Source: Burkholderia aenigmatica (lineage in GTDB: Bacteria; Pseudomonadota; Gammaproteobacteria; Burkholderiales; Burkholderiaceae). From it: a stretch of DNA of 64,000 nucleotides. Shown here piece by piece: positions 9,803 to 17,910 of the stretch; positions within the stretch are counted from its first letter, which is position 1, and every line of letters begins with the position of its first letter. A program made the position numbers and the translations under genes. The DNA lies in assembly GCF_902499175.1 (NCBI RefSeq), contig NZ_CABVQC010000048.1, positions 1 to 64,000 of the forward strand, given 5' to 3'. The notes beneath the pieces were generated by a model. That model worked only from the letters and a program-made list of their open reading frames with translations, made no database searches and was not told the DNA's origin.

Positions 9803-10122
9803 GGGGACTCTCGGTTGATGCCGCCTGCCCGGCCTACGGACACGCAGCGTTCAGAACGCGCGCCGGCCTACGGCACGCGGACGCTTTACCTACTGGACAC
9901 AAACCACGGCACTGCCCGCCGTGCAACACGCGCTGCGCGGCGGCGCCTCCGGATACCGGAGGACAAACGGATCCGCCCGCGCGCGGCAGGCGCGCACGGG
10001 CGGCAAAGACGTTTTTGATTGTAGACGGATTCGGAAGATCCCGACTTCGGCCGAACGGCCATTTAGCCCGCAAACGAAGCGCGCGGCCCTACTGTAGCGG
10101 CAACGCAATCAACCCATCAGAC
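9803..10122. other. Intergenic region between ALS operon and toxin-antitoxin pair
   Basis: About 320 bp with no supported gene. It holds divergent promoter regions for the ALS-like gene (leftward) and the toxin-antitoxin pair (rightward). Several GC-rich imperfect inverted repeats occur (for example around 9950-10000), but none has a T-tract. Confidence 0.4.
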
Positions 10123-10142
10123 ATGTGAACCATGGTTGACAT
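10123..10142. promoter_or_regulatory. Palindromic operator upstream of the toxin-antitoxin pair
   Basis: ATGTGAACCATGGTTGACAT is a 20-bp palindrome apart from one mismatched pair (the two G positions flanking the central AACCATGGTT). Type II antitoxins usually repress their own operon through such sites. It covers an upstream in-frame ATG at 10132, which argues that the toxin starts at 10153. Confidence 0.55.
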
Positions 10143-10152
10143 ACTGGAATCC

Positions 10153-10470
10153 ATGCCCTACAGTGCGCCTACGTTCAGCATCCGGACCACCGACGTCTTC
10201 GACGCCTGGTTTGCCGGCCTGCCGGATCGCGTCGCGAAGCGACGCATCCAGGCACGCATCGACCGCCTCTCGATGGGCAATCCGGGCGACTGGAAGTCCC
10301 CCGGCTCGCCGGTCGTCGAGATGCGGATCGATCATGGCCCCGGCTATCGCGTCTACTACGTCCGGCGCGGAACGATCTGGGTCGTCCTGCTCTGCGGCGG
10401 CGATAAATCGACGCAACAGGCCGACATCCGTGCCGCCCACGCGATGCTCGCGCATCTCGACATGGAGTAA
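10153..10470 (+). CDS. HigB/RelE-superfamily toxin (type II toxin-antitoxin)
   Basis: Small basic protein of 105 residues from the preferred start. The sequence FSIRTTDVFDAWFAGLPDRVAKRRIQ at the N-terminus, MRIDHGPGYRVYYVRRG in the middle and VVLLCGGDKSTQQADI near the end match the addiction-module killer protein group (Gp49/HigB-like) of the RelE superfamily, which cleaves mRNA on the ribosome. The toxin gene comes first and the antitoxin gene follows after 3 bp, the order typical of higBA. An ATG at 10132 in the same frame would add seven residues but lies inside the operator palindrome. Confidence 0.85.
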   Translation: MPYSAPTFSIRTTDVFDAWFAGLPDRVAKRRIQARIDRLSMGNPGDWKSPGSPVVEMRIDHGPGYRVYYVRRGTIWVVLLCGGDKSTQQADIRAAHAMLAHLDME

Positions 10471-10473
10471 TCG

Positions 10474-10773
10474 ATGGACAAGATCAGCACCCGGCCGTGG
10501 GATTCGGCCGACCACCTGAAAACCGAAGACGACATGGCCGACTACTTCGAAGCGTGCCTGCAGGAAGCCGGCGACGATCCGGCCTTCATCGCGCACGCGC
10601 TCGGCGTGATCGCGCGCGCGCGCGGCATGTCGCAGGTCGCACGCGATGCGGGCCTGTCGCGCGAGGGGCTGTACAAGGCGCTGTCGCACGATGGCAATCC
10701 GAGCTTCGGCACGATCCTGAAGGTCATCAAGGCGCTCGGCCTGCAACTGCACGGCGCAAAAGCGCACGCATGA
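10474..10773 (+). CDS. HigA-like HTH antitoxin
   Basis: Protein of 99 residues with a Cro/C1-type helix-turn-helix in ARGMSQVARDAGLSREGLYKALS (about 49-71) and a conserved N-terminal region (LKTEDDMADYFEACLQEAG) typical of the putative addiction-module antidote family. It is expected to bind and neutralise the toxin encoded 3 bp upstream and to repress the operon through the palindrome at 10123-10142. The ATG follows the toxin stop almost directly, so expression is coupled. The pair sits alone between unrelated chromosomal genes. Confidence 0.87.
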   Translation: MDKISTRPWDSADHLKTEDDMADYFEACLQEAGDDPAFIAHALGVIARARGMSQVARDAGLSREGLYKALSHDGNPSFGTILKVIKALGLQLHGAKAHA

Positions 10774-10821
10774 TGCGCGGGCACGGCCCGGCGCGCCCGC
10801 CGCGCGATACCCGTGGCCGCG

Positions 10822-12108
10822 TCAGTGCAGCCAGCCGGCCGCCCAGCGCGGCACCAGCGACACCAGATACAGCCCGAGCCCGATCAGCCCGCCGACCAGC
10901 GTGCCGTTGATGCGGATGTATTGCAGATCCTTGCCGATATTCAGCTCGATCTGCCGCGACATCTCGCGCGCATCCCAGTTGCGCACCGTATCGCGAATGT
11001 GACGCATCAGGAAATCCGCGAAATCCGGCGCCATCTCGTGCACCGCCTTCTCGACGTGCTCGTTCAGCGACGCGCGCAATGCCGGGCTCTCCGCCAGCCG
11101 CGCGCCGAGCCAGCCGCCGAGCGTCGCGGCCTGCCGGTGCAGCGCCGAATCGGGGCGCGCGAGATCGGCCTTCAGCCACGCGCGCAACTGATCCCACAAG
11201 TCGCGCACGTACTCGTTGAACGCAGCGCCGTCGCGGATATAGTGCTTGATCTCCTCGCCCTTCGCGATGAACGCCGGGTCGTGTTTCAACCGCTCGGTCA
11301 GCCGCACGACCGTCCGGTCGAAGCGCTGCCGCAGCTCGTGCTCGGGGTCGGCCGCCACGCCTTCCAGCACGCGACTCACCGCGTTCGCGAGCATCCGCGC
11401 GCCGTTCTCGCCGAACCACTGCGTCGGCATGATCTTCTCGACCTTCGGGTACTGCGTCTTCAGCCATTCGACGATGAAGCCGGCGATCACCTCGCGGTTC
11501 TCCTCCTTGTCGAGCACGTCGACCACCTGCTCGATCGCGTCGTCGAGCAGCGCCTGGTGACGGCCGTCCTTCGTCAGCGTGTCGAGGACCGCGCCGGCCG
11601 ATTGCGACAGGTCGACCCGGTCGATCACCGCGCGAAACGCGTCGTGCACGAACGACTGGATCCGTGCGTCGTCGGTCATGTCGAGCGCGAAGCTCATCAG
11701 CTTCGTCACATAGCCGCCGAGCGCCTCGGTGTTCGCCGGCTCACCGAGCCACGCGCCGAGTTTCTGCGCGGGATCGTGCTGGCGGATCTGCGCGGCAAGC
11801 GCGTCGGGGCCGAGGAACTTCTCGCGCACGAATACCGCGAGGTTGTCGGCGATCTTGTCCTTGTTCTTCGGAATGATCTCGGTATGGCGCGACACGAACG
11901 GGATCGGCACGCGGCGGAACAGCGCGACCACCGCGAACCAGTCGGCGAGCGCGCCGACCATCGCGGCTTCGGCCACGGCCTTGAAGCCGTCGACCCACGG
12001 GCCGCGCGGCAGCAGGATCGTCGTGACGAACACCGCGACGGCGGCCAGCAGCAACCACAGCGCACGGCGCTTGCTGCGTTTCAGTTCGAGGGCTTTGTCT
12101 GGCGTCAT
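10822..12108 (-). CDS. DUF445 family membrane protein
   Basis: 428-residue protein of the DUF445 (YjiN-like) family; function unknown. An N-terminal hydrophobic segment (ALWLLLAAVAVFVTTILLP, about 16-34) is followed by the conserved VGALADWFAVVALFRRVPIPFVSRHTEIIP region. A long helical, hydrophilic middle and a C-terminal hydrophobic hairpin (TLVGGLIGLGLYLVSLVP) follow. Length agrees with the family. The start at 12108 was chosen because residues upstream of it are low-complexity and not conserved in character. It is convergent with the toxin-antitoxin pair and has no operon partner. Confidence 0.85.
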   Translation of the reverse strand: MTPDKALELKRSKRRALWLLLAAVAVFVTTILLPRGPWVDGFKAVAEAAMVGALADWFAVVALFRRVPIPFVSRHTEIIPKNKDKIADNLAVFVREKFLGPDALAAQIRQHDPAQKLGAWLGEPANTEALGGYVTKLMSFALDMTDDARIQSFVHDAFRAVIDRVDLSQSAGAVLDTLTKDGRHQALLDDAIEQVVDVLDKEENREVIAGFIVEWLKTQYPKVEKIMPTQWFGENGARMLANAVSRVLEGVAADPEHELRQRFDRTVVRLTERLKHDPAFIAKGEEIKHYIRDGAAFNEYVRDLWDQLRAWLKADLARPDSALHRQAATLGGWLGARLAESPALRASLNEHVEKAVHEMAPDFADFLMRHIRDTVRNWDAREMSRQIELNIGKDLQYIRINGTLVGGLIGLGLYLVSLVPRWAAGWLH

Positions 12109-12277
12109 GGGCAACGGTCGGGCGAACGATGCCGCTAATATGCACCGGTTGCGGTGTTGCCGACAAACATTGCGACGCGCATCGCTCCGGCAGCAACCCA
12201 CCGGAACGAACCGGCGGGGCGCGCACGATGCCGGCCGGCGCCGTCACCGCCAGCCGGGCCGGATCACCATGCGCGTG

Positions 12278-13498
12278 CTACAGAAACGTCTTCAGGTTCA
12301 CGGCCGGATCGGCGAGCTTCACCGGGTCCGGCACCGCGCTCGCCGCGATCAGCCGGCGCGATGCACCGATGTCGCGCCCCAGGTTCGCCGCGGCCACCGC
12401 GACGATCCTGCCGTCGTCGCCCAGCCCGAACACCGTGAACGGCCCGTTCGCGGGATCGCCGCGCACGACGATCGTAAGTTCGCTGCCGAACAGCCCGAGC
12501 ATCTGCAGGTTGCAGTCGTACTGATCGGACCACAGCCACGGCAACTCGGCATAAGTCTCGTCGGCGCCGAGCAGGTTCGCGGCCGCGACGGCCGGCTGGT
12601 TTTCGGCGACCTGCCACGATTCGATCCGCACGTGACGCCCAAGCAGCGGATTGAAGTGCATCGTCACCTCGCCCGCCGCGAAGATCGCGGGATCGACCGT
12701 GCGGCAGCCTGCGTCGACGCGTATTCCGTTGTCGACCTCGAGCCCCGCCGCCTGTGCCAGCTCGGCATTGGGCACCACACCGATGCCGACCACGACGAGG
12801 TCAGCCGGCACGTCGCCACGATCGGTCTCGACGATCGCGCCGCCGCCCGGTGCGCGACGGATCGCGCTCGGCAGCGTCGCCATCTGGAAGATCACGCCGC
12901 GTGCATCGTGCAACCGATGCGCGTACGCGCCGACCACCTCCGGCAACGCACGCTGCAGCAAGCGCGGCGCCGGATCGATCACCGTCACGTCGCAACCGAG
13001 CTGACGCGCCGCCGCGGCGACCTCGAGGCCGATGAAACCGCCGCCGAGCACCGCCACGCGACGGCCCGGCGAAAGCTGCGCGCGCAACGCACGCGCATCG
13101 TCGATGGAGCGGACGTAATGCGGCTTGACGCCTTCGTCGACCGCCCCGCCGAACGTGCGCACCCGCGAGCCCGTCGCGAGCACGAGCCGCGCATAGGGCA
13201 GCGTCGCGCCGTCGTCGAGCCGCACACGCTGCGCCTCCCGCTCGATCGCATCGACACGCGTGCCGAGCCGCAGCTCGATGCGCTGCGCGTCGTACCACCC
13301 GGCATCGCGCACGAACGCACGCTGCTCGCCGCCGTCGCTCAGCAGTGCATCCTTCGACAACGCGGGCCGGTCGTACGGCAGCTCGCGTTCCGCGCCGATC
13401 ATCACGATGCGCGCCGCGGCGTCGCGTTCGCGCAGCGCTTCGGCCGTGCGCCGCGCCGCATGGCCGGCGCCGACGATCACGAACGGATCAGCCGACAT
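12278..13498 (-). CDS. andAa: Anthranilate 1,2-dioxygenase ferredoxin reductase component
   Basis: FAD- and NADH-binding reductase of 406 residues that passes electrons to the Rieske ferredoxin AndAb. The N-terminal dinucleotide fold VIVGAGHAARRTAEALR, the FAD-contact region YDRPALSKD, the second NAD fold VAVLGGGFIGLEVAAAAR and the FAD motif IFAAGEVT near residue 300 are all visible, as in BphA4/AndAa-type reductases. It is the last gene of the andAcAdAbAa operon and overlaps andAb by 11 bp. The order matches the anthranilate dioxygenase described from Burkholderia cepacia DBO1, which gives the symbol. Confidence 0.87.
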   Translation of the reverse strand: MSADPFVIVGAGHAARRTAEALRERDAAARIVMIGAERELPYDRPALSKDALLSDGGEQRAFVRDAGWYDAQRIELRLGTRVDAIEREAQRVRLDDGATLPYARLVLATGSRVRTFGGAVDEGVKPHYVRSIDDARALRAQLSPGRRVAVLGGGFIGLEVAAAARQLGCDVTVIDPAPRLLQRALPEVVGAYAHRLHDARGVIFQMATLPSAIRRAPGGGAIVETDRGDVPADLVVVGIGVVPNAELAQAAGLEVDNGIRVDAGCRTVDPAIFAAGEVTMHFNPLLGRHVRIESWQVAENQPAVAAANLLGADETYAELPWLWSDQYDCNLQMLGLFGSELTIVVRGDPANGPFTVFGLGDDGRIVAVAAANLGRDIGASRRLIAASAVPDPVKLADPAVNLKTFL

Positions 13499-13814
13499 TG
13501 ACTTCCACCTGCCCGGCGACGATCCGGATCGGATAGGTCCGCACCGGTTCGGTGATCGGCGCGCATTTCGGCGCGCCGGTGCGGATGTCGATCAGCCCCT
13601 GGTGCAGCGGGCATTCGACGCAGCCGTCCTCCACATAGCCTTCGGACAGCCGCGCATGGCCGTGCGTGCAGAGGTCGTGCATCGCGAACAGTTCGTCGCC
13701 GATCCGGAACACGGCGATCGGCTTCTGGCCGGCGACCCGCGCCGCCGGTTCGTCTTCGGAGAATTCGTCGAAAGCGCCGAGCGGATGCCACTCGGCGAGC
13801 GTTGCTTCGGTCAT
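13488..13814 (-). CDS. andAb: Anthranilate 1,2-dioxygenase Rieske ferredoxin
   Basis: 108-residue Rieske [2Fe-2S] ferredoxin that carries electrons from AndAa to the oxygenase. The cluster ligands are visible as CTHGHARL and, 16 residues on, CPLHQG (C-x-H...C-x2-H). Size and fold are those of BphA3-type ferredoxins. Its end overlaps the andAa start, and it begins 20 bp after andAd. Confidence 0.9.
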   Translation of the reverse strand: MTEATLAEWHPLGAFDEFSEDEPAARVAGQKPIAVFRIGDELFAMHDLCTHGHARLSEGYVEDGCVECPLHQGLIDIRTGAPKCAPITEPVRTYPIRIVAGQVEVNVG

Positions 13815-13834
13815 GTCTGTTCCTTGCTTCCGTA

Positions 13835-14323
13835 TCAGATCGGGGTGGCGAGCAGCGTCTGCACGCGCGACGTGTCGTAGATCACCCGCTTGGTCTTGTA
13901 GCGCAGCCCGTCCGGCGTGCGCACGACCGTGTCGTAGTACTTGCCGGCCTGGTACACGTTCGACTCGCCGTTGCTGCGCGTCTGCACGACGACGTAGTTG
14001 CTTTCCGTGTCGATCTCGCCGTCACGTTCCGCAACGATCGTCAGGCCCGACGTCATGTGCCGGTACGTATGCTCTTCGTAGATGTTCGCGTGCCGCAGCG
14101 ACACCACGCGGTCGCGCAGCATCCGCTGGTTCGTGCAGTGGACGATCCCGACCGGCAGCCCGAGGTCGGCGTTTTCCTTCGGCACGATTTCGTACGTGCA
14201 GTCCTCGGTGAACATCGTCGGCCATGCTTCGAGCCGGTTGTTGTCGAGGTGCCCGATATAACGGTTCTGGAGCATGTAAATCTCGAACCACGTCTTCATG
14301 TCTTCCGTCAGGTTTTCCATCAT
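13835..14323 (-). CDS. andAd: Anthranilate 1,2-dioxygenase small (beta) oxygenase subunit
   Basis: 162-residue beta subunit of a ring-hydroxylating dioxygenase (SnoaL/NTF2-like cone fold), structural partner of AndAc. Family features include WFEIYMLQNRYIGHLDNNRLEAW near the N-terminus, FTEDCTYEIVPKEN and the C-terminal YKTKRVIYDTSRVQTLLATPI (the end of the beta-subunit domain). Two adjacent ATGs occur; the first is used. It starts 14 bp after the andAc stop. Confidence 0.88.
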   Translation of the reverse strand: MMENLTEDMKTWFEIYMLQNRYIGHLDNNRLEAWPTMFTEDCTYEIVPKENADLGLPVGIVHCTNQRMLRDRVVSLRHANIYEEHTYRHMTSGLTIVAERDGEIDTESNYVVVQTRSNGESNVYQAGKYYDTVVRTPDGLRYKTKRVIYDTSRVQTLLATPI

Positions 14324-14337
14324 TCCGCGCTCCCGCT

Positions 14338-15609
14338 TCAATAGCCCATCAGCTTCTGGTAGCCGACCCAGAACTTGCGGATCAGGCTTTCGGTGATCAC
14401 CGTGTCCTGCTGGTCCGGATTGCCGCGCGACATCTCGATCACCGACGTCGCGTCGCCGTCGCGCACCGTGCCGCGCTGCACGAGCTCGGTCGCCTCCGTG
14501 TCCTCCATCGAGATATAGCCCGCGGGCCCGACGAGGTTCGCCTGCTTGATGCGCAGCGCGCGCAGCTCGGGCGTATCGTCCGCGTAGCCGAAGAAGTGGA
14601 AGATCAGTTCGAAGTTGTCGGGGCCTTTCGGCAGGATCTGGCGTGCGACCAGCGTGTTGTGAATCTGCTGGATCACGAGCTGCGGGAAGATCGGCTGGAT
14701 ATGGTTCGTGCAGTCCTCGTCGTATTCCGACACGAGATCGAGGATCGATTCGTCCTCCAGATGGAAGCCTTCGTCGAACGAACGGATGTTCTGCTGCTTG
14801 TACGCGGCCGACGTGTCGTCGCCGGTCTTCGTCACCGTGATGATGCTGTGCAGCCCGTGGTTCGCGTCCGGAATCGAGCGCGCCTTCATCCCGACGCGGA
14901 AGATGTTGAAGGTCGTATGGAACAGGTGCAGCATGCTCGCGTGATACGGATCCTTCACGTTCTCCATGTACAGCTTCCAGTTCGACTTCGAATACTGGCG
15001 CGTACAGCCGAGATACTCGATCGGCTTGTGGAAGATCCGGTCGATCCACGGGCGCATCTGCTCGCCGAGATAGTCGGGCAGCGGCATCACGTCGTCGCTG
15101 AAGGTGGCGAACACGAGCCCGCGATAGCTGTCGACGCGCAGCTTGCGCAGCCCGTGCTGCTTCGGGTCGAAGTCGGCCGGCATCCCGGACATCCCCTTCT
15201 GGCCGCGCCGGAACGGCACGCCGAGCAGGTTGCCCGAATTGTCGAAGCTCCACTGGTGATAGACGCACGTGTGCGAGCTCGCGTTGCCGCGCGACTTGCG
15301 GCACACCTGCGCGCCGCGGTGCGCGCAGCGGTTCACCCACGCGGAAAGCGTGCCGTCCTCGGTCCGCGTGACGACCACCGGCGTATCGCCGACGAACGTG
15401 CTCTTGAAGTCGCCGGCGTTCGGGATTTCCGCTTCCAGCGCGACGAAGTTCCACGTCGGGCCGCGGAAGATGCGTTCCTGTTCGCGATCGTAGACCGCGC
15501 GCGAGCTGAACACCTTGTACGGCACGCGCGAGCCGTCGTCGTGCGGAAAGGTCACGTCGGACGCGTCACCGCGCGCGGCGAAAACGACGGGCGATTCTGT
15601 CTGCTCCAT
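14338..15609 (-). CDS. andAc: Anthranilate 1,2-dioxygenase large (alpha) oxygenase subunit
   Basis: 423-residue catalytic subunit that dioxygenates anthranilate, yielding catechol with loss of CO2 and ammonia. The Rieske ligands are CAHRGAQVC (C-x-H) and CVYHQW (C-x2-H); the mononuclear iron site is in NVKDPYHASMLHLFH (two His of the facial triad). The start at 15609 has AGGAG at good spacing; an upstream in-frame ATG at 15645 lacks one. It is the first gene of the and operon, divergent from the AraC-type regulator. Substrate assignment rests on operon order and its position next to the catechol genes. Confidence 0.88.
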   Translation of the reverse strand: MEQTESPVVFAARGDASDVTFPHDDGSRVPYKVFSSRAVYDREQERIFRGPTWNFVALEAEIPNAGDFKSTFVGDTPVVVTRTEDGTLSAWVNRCAHRGAQVCRKSRGNASSHTCVYHQWSFDNSGNLLGVPFRRGQKGMSGMPADFDPKQHGLRKLRVDSYRGLVFATFSDDVMPLPDYLGEQMRPWIDRIFHKPIEYLGCTRQYSKSNWKLYMENVKDPYHASMLHLFHTTFNIFRVGMKARSIPDANHGLHSIITVTKTGDDTSAAYKQQNIRSFDEGFHLEDESILDLVSEYDEDCTNHIQPIFPQLVIQQIHNTLVARQILPKGPDNFELIFHFFGYADDTPELRALRIKQANLVGPAGYISMEDTEATELVQRGTVRDGDATSVIEMSRGNPDQQDTVITESLIRKFWVGYQKLMGY

Positions 15610-15685
15610 GTCGGACTCCTGGTCGATCCGTTTCGTTGAATGCATGGAGCAGATTTTTGAAAAGCTAATATTCGCCGTCTATCCG

Positions 15686-15720
15686 GAAAGTGCGATTGCG
15701 GCGGCGCAATATCCACTTTC
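15686..15720. promoter_or_regulatory. Inverted repeat in the andAc-andR divergent promoter
   Basis: GAAAGTG (15686-15692) and CACTTTC (15714-15720) form an inverted pair around a GC-rich centre, with partial extension of the arms on both sides. It lies in the 213-bp gap between the divergent dioxygenase operon and its AraC-type regulator gene, where an AndR site is expected. Binding is inferred. Confidence 0.4.
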
Positions 15721-15822
15721 GGCGGATTTCTGCGCTAGCATGACGGCACACGCGACCCGGCGCGCGATCGCGACCCATTCGTCGGATCGAAGCGCACGTC
15801 GCTCATACCAAGGCTGAGGCCC

Positions 15823-16782
15823 ATGTCCCCAACGTCGTTCGAGCCGCTCGCGCTGCGCGCGCACCGGCTGTTCGAATCCCGCGATCTCGACGAGACGCGC
15901 GAGCGGATCTCGCGCGTGATGCAGCCGCATGCGCTGCTGCCGAGCGGCCGCACGCATGGTGCGTCGCACATGGATTTCGTCAAGCTGGGCGGGCTCGGGA
16001 TCGGCACGATCGCGTTCGGCGACGCGATGCGCGTGCAGGTCGACGCGGTCGACGGCTATTACCTGCTGATGTTCTGCCTGTCCGGCCAGGCCGAGGTGCG
16101 TGCGATGGGCCGGCAACTCGGCGTCGACGGCCAGACGGGCGTGCTGTGCGCACCCGGCGAGCGCTTCGACGCGGTGCTGTCCGCCGATTGCGAGCAGTTC
16201 GTGCTGCGCATCGACGCGGCGACCGTCGGCTCGCTGACGGGCGACCCGCGCGCAACGCTCGATCCGGTGCTGCATGTCAGCGATGCCGCGCTCGCCGCAT
16301 GGCGCCAGCAGCTGATGCTCGTCGCGCGCTCGCCCGAACTGCTCGAACGCGCGAACGCGAACCCGCGCGTCGCATCGCAGCTCGAACACCTGCTGATCGA
16401 CCTGCTGATCGAAGGCCACCCGCCGTCCGTGCTGCAGGCGTCGCACCGCGACCCGGTGCCGGGTTTCGTCCGGCGCGCGCAGGAATTCGTGAACGCGCAC
16501 TACGCGCAGCCGCTGCAGCTCGCCGATATCGTCCAGGCCGCCAACGTGCCGGAACGAACGCTGCGCGACGCGTTCCTGCAGTTCCGCGGGATGAGCCCGA
16601 TGCAATACCTGCGTGCGACGCGGCTCGACCATGCGCGCGAGCTGCTGCGCGGTGCGGTGTCCGACCGGCGGATCGCCGATGTCGCGCTCGATTGCGGGTT
16701 TACACACCTTGGGCGGTTCGCAATCGCGTATCGGGAAAAGTTCGGGGAATCGCCGTCGGAAACGCTCGACGGGAAGCGCTAG
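15823..16782 (+). CDS. andR: AraC/XylS-family regulator of anthranilate degradation
   Basis: 319-residue transcription factor with an N-terminal effector domain of the AraC-binding-like type found in NahR/XylS-like activators (cupin-like region about 50-190) and a C-terminal double helix-turn-helix (about 215-315). The HTH region contains [21 protein letters not shown], then [20 protein letters not shown] and [20 protein letters not shown], the AraC signature. It is transcribed divergently from andAcAdAbAa, the arrangement known for andR in B. cepacia DBO1, where the protein activates the operon. GAGG precedes the ATG. Confidence 0.85.
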   Translation: MSPTSFEPLALRAHRLFESRDLDETRERISRVMQPHALLPSGRTHGASHMDFVKLGGLGIGTIAFGDAMRVQVDAVDGYYLLMFCLSGQAEVRAMGRQLGVDGQTGVLCAPGERFDAVLSADCEQFVLRIDAATVGSLTGDPRATLDPVLHVSDAALAAWRQQLMLVARSPELLERANANPRVASQLEHLLIDLLIEGHPPSVLQASHRDPVPGFVRRAQEFVNAHYAQPLQLADIVQAANVPERTLRDAFLQFRGMSPMQYLRATRLDHARELLRGAVSDRRIADVALDCGFTHLGRFAIAYREKFGESPSETLDGKR

Positions 16783-16928
16783 CGCCGCGTATGCTCGCGC
16801 GCCCGGCGGCTTGCCTGGCCGGTCGCGACGTTGCACGGCACGACCTGAAACCGTGACGCCCTCCCCGCATTTGCCTGTGCCTGCCGAGACAGACCGTTAG
16901 TTGCGATTTGCAGAAACAATGACGATCG

Positions 16929-17819
16929 CTACGCCACCGGCACGATCATCTCCCGCGCAATCGCGCAAAACGCCGCCGTGGCGGCGCTTTCGCCGTGCAG
17001 CCGGCGGCTCATGATGATCGGCGACGTCGCGGCCGGCTCCGGCAACCGCCGGTAGACCACGCCCTTCACACGCACCCCCTCCACACTCTCCGGCACCAGC
17101 GACACGCCGACCTGCGCGGCCACGAGCCCGAGCGCCGTCTGCAGCTCGCGCACCTCGTGAACGGCCGTCGGCACCAGCGCGCCGTCGCGCAGCGCGGACA
17201 GCTGCTGATCGGCAAAGCTCGGCCGCGGCGTGCTCGGATAGACGATCAGCGTCTCGTTCGCGATATCCGAGAGCGTCAGCGGCCGGGCCGGATCGGCGAG
17301 CGGATGCCCGACCGGCAGCGCCGCGATCAGCTTTTCCTCGATCAGCGCCTCGCGCACCAGCTGATCGTCGTCGAACCGCAACCGGCCGAACCCCACATCG
17401 ATCCGCCCGCCCTTCAACGCGCCGAGCTGTTCGAGCGTGAACATTTCGATCAGCGACAGCTCGACGTCCGGCTGCGCCTCGCGAAACGCGCGGATCACGT
17501 CCGGCAGCGCGCCGTACAGCGTCGACGGCACGAAGCCGATCACGATCCGCTCCGACAGCTGCGCGAGCCGCCGCGTCAGCGGGCCGAGCTCGTCGGCCTG
17601 GTCGACGAGGCGCTTCGCCTGCGCGTAAAACACGCGCCCCGCATCCGTCAGTTTCAGCGGCCGCGCACCGCGCTCGAACAGCGGCAACCCGATCTCGTCC
17701 TCGATCGCCTGGAGCTGGCGGCTCAGCGGCGGCTGCGTCATGTGCAGCCGCTCGGCCGCCCGCGTGATGTTCATTTCCTCGGCGACGGCGATGAAGTAGC
17801 GGAGCTGACGCAATTCCAT
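16929..17819 (-). CDS. catR: LysR-type regulator CatR
   Basis: 296-residue LysR-type regulator. The winged HTH is at residues 1-60 (MELRQLRYFIAVAEEMNITR, then AAERLHMTQPPLSRQLQAIE) and is followed by a periplasmic-binding-protein-like effector domain. The N-terminal sequence is typical of the CatR/BenM/CbnR group, whose inducer is cis,cis-muconate. It is divergent from catB with a 91-bp gap between the start codons, as in other catR-catB pairs. The start was set at the MELRQL methionine, where the conserved domain begins; the frame stays open upstream but overlaps the catB start region. Confidence 0.87.
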   Translation of the reverse strand: MELRQLRYFIAVAEEMNITRAAERLHMTQPPLSRQLQAIEDEIGLPLFERGARPLKLTDAGRVFYAQAKRLVDQADELGPLTRRLAQLSERIVIGFVPSTLYGALPDVIRAFREAQPDVELSLIEMFTLEQLGALKGGRIDVGFGRLRFDDDQLVREALIEEKLIAALPVGHPLADPARPLTLSDIANETLIVYPSTPRPSFADQQLSALRDGALVPTAVHEVRELQTALGLVAAQVGVSLVPESVEGVRVKGVVYRRLPEPAATSPIIMSRRLHGESAATAAFCAIAREMIVPVA

Positions 17820-17910
17820 TTCATGCCTCAAAGGTATGGAAGTAGTCGGAAAGAGTGTTGGACGACGCGGGGCGGGAATTCCTACCATGTGCACCAACAG
17901 GAGGAATCGC
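17820..17910. promoter_or_regulatory. catR-catB divergent promoter region
   Basis: The short gap contains an inverted pair TTCCAT (17814-17819, touching the catR start) and ATGGAA (17836-17841), and further AT-richer stretches suited to a LysR T-N11-A site. Strong AGGAGG precedes the catB ATG. No -35/-10 pair stands out. Confidence 0.4.

Noticed and set aside
10136-10164. TTGACA-17 bp-TACAGT promoter in the toxin gene start
   Set aside because: Its -10 would lie inside the toxin coding sequence, so it cannot drive the full gene; the TTGACA is part of the operator palindrome.
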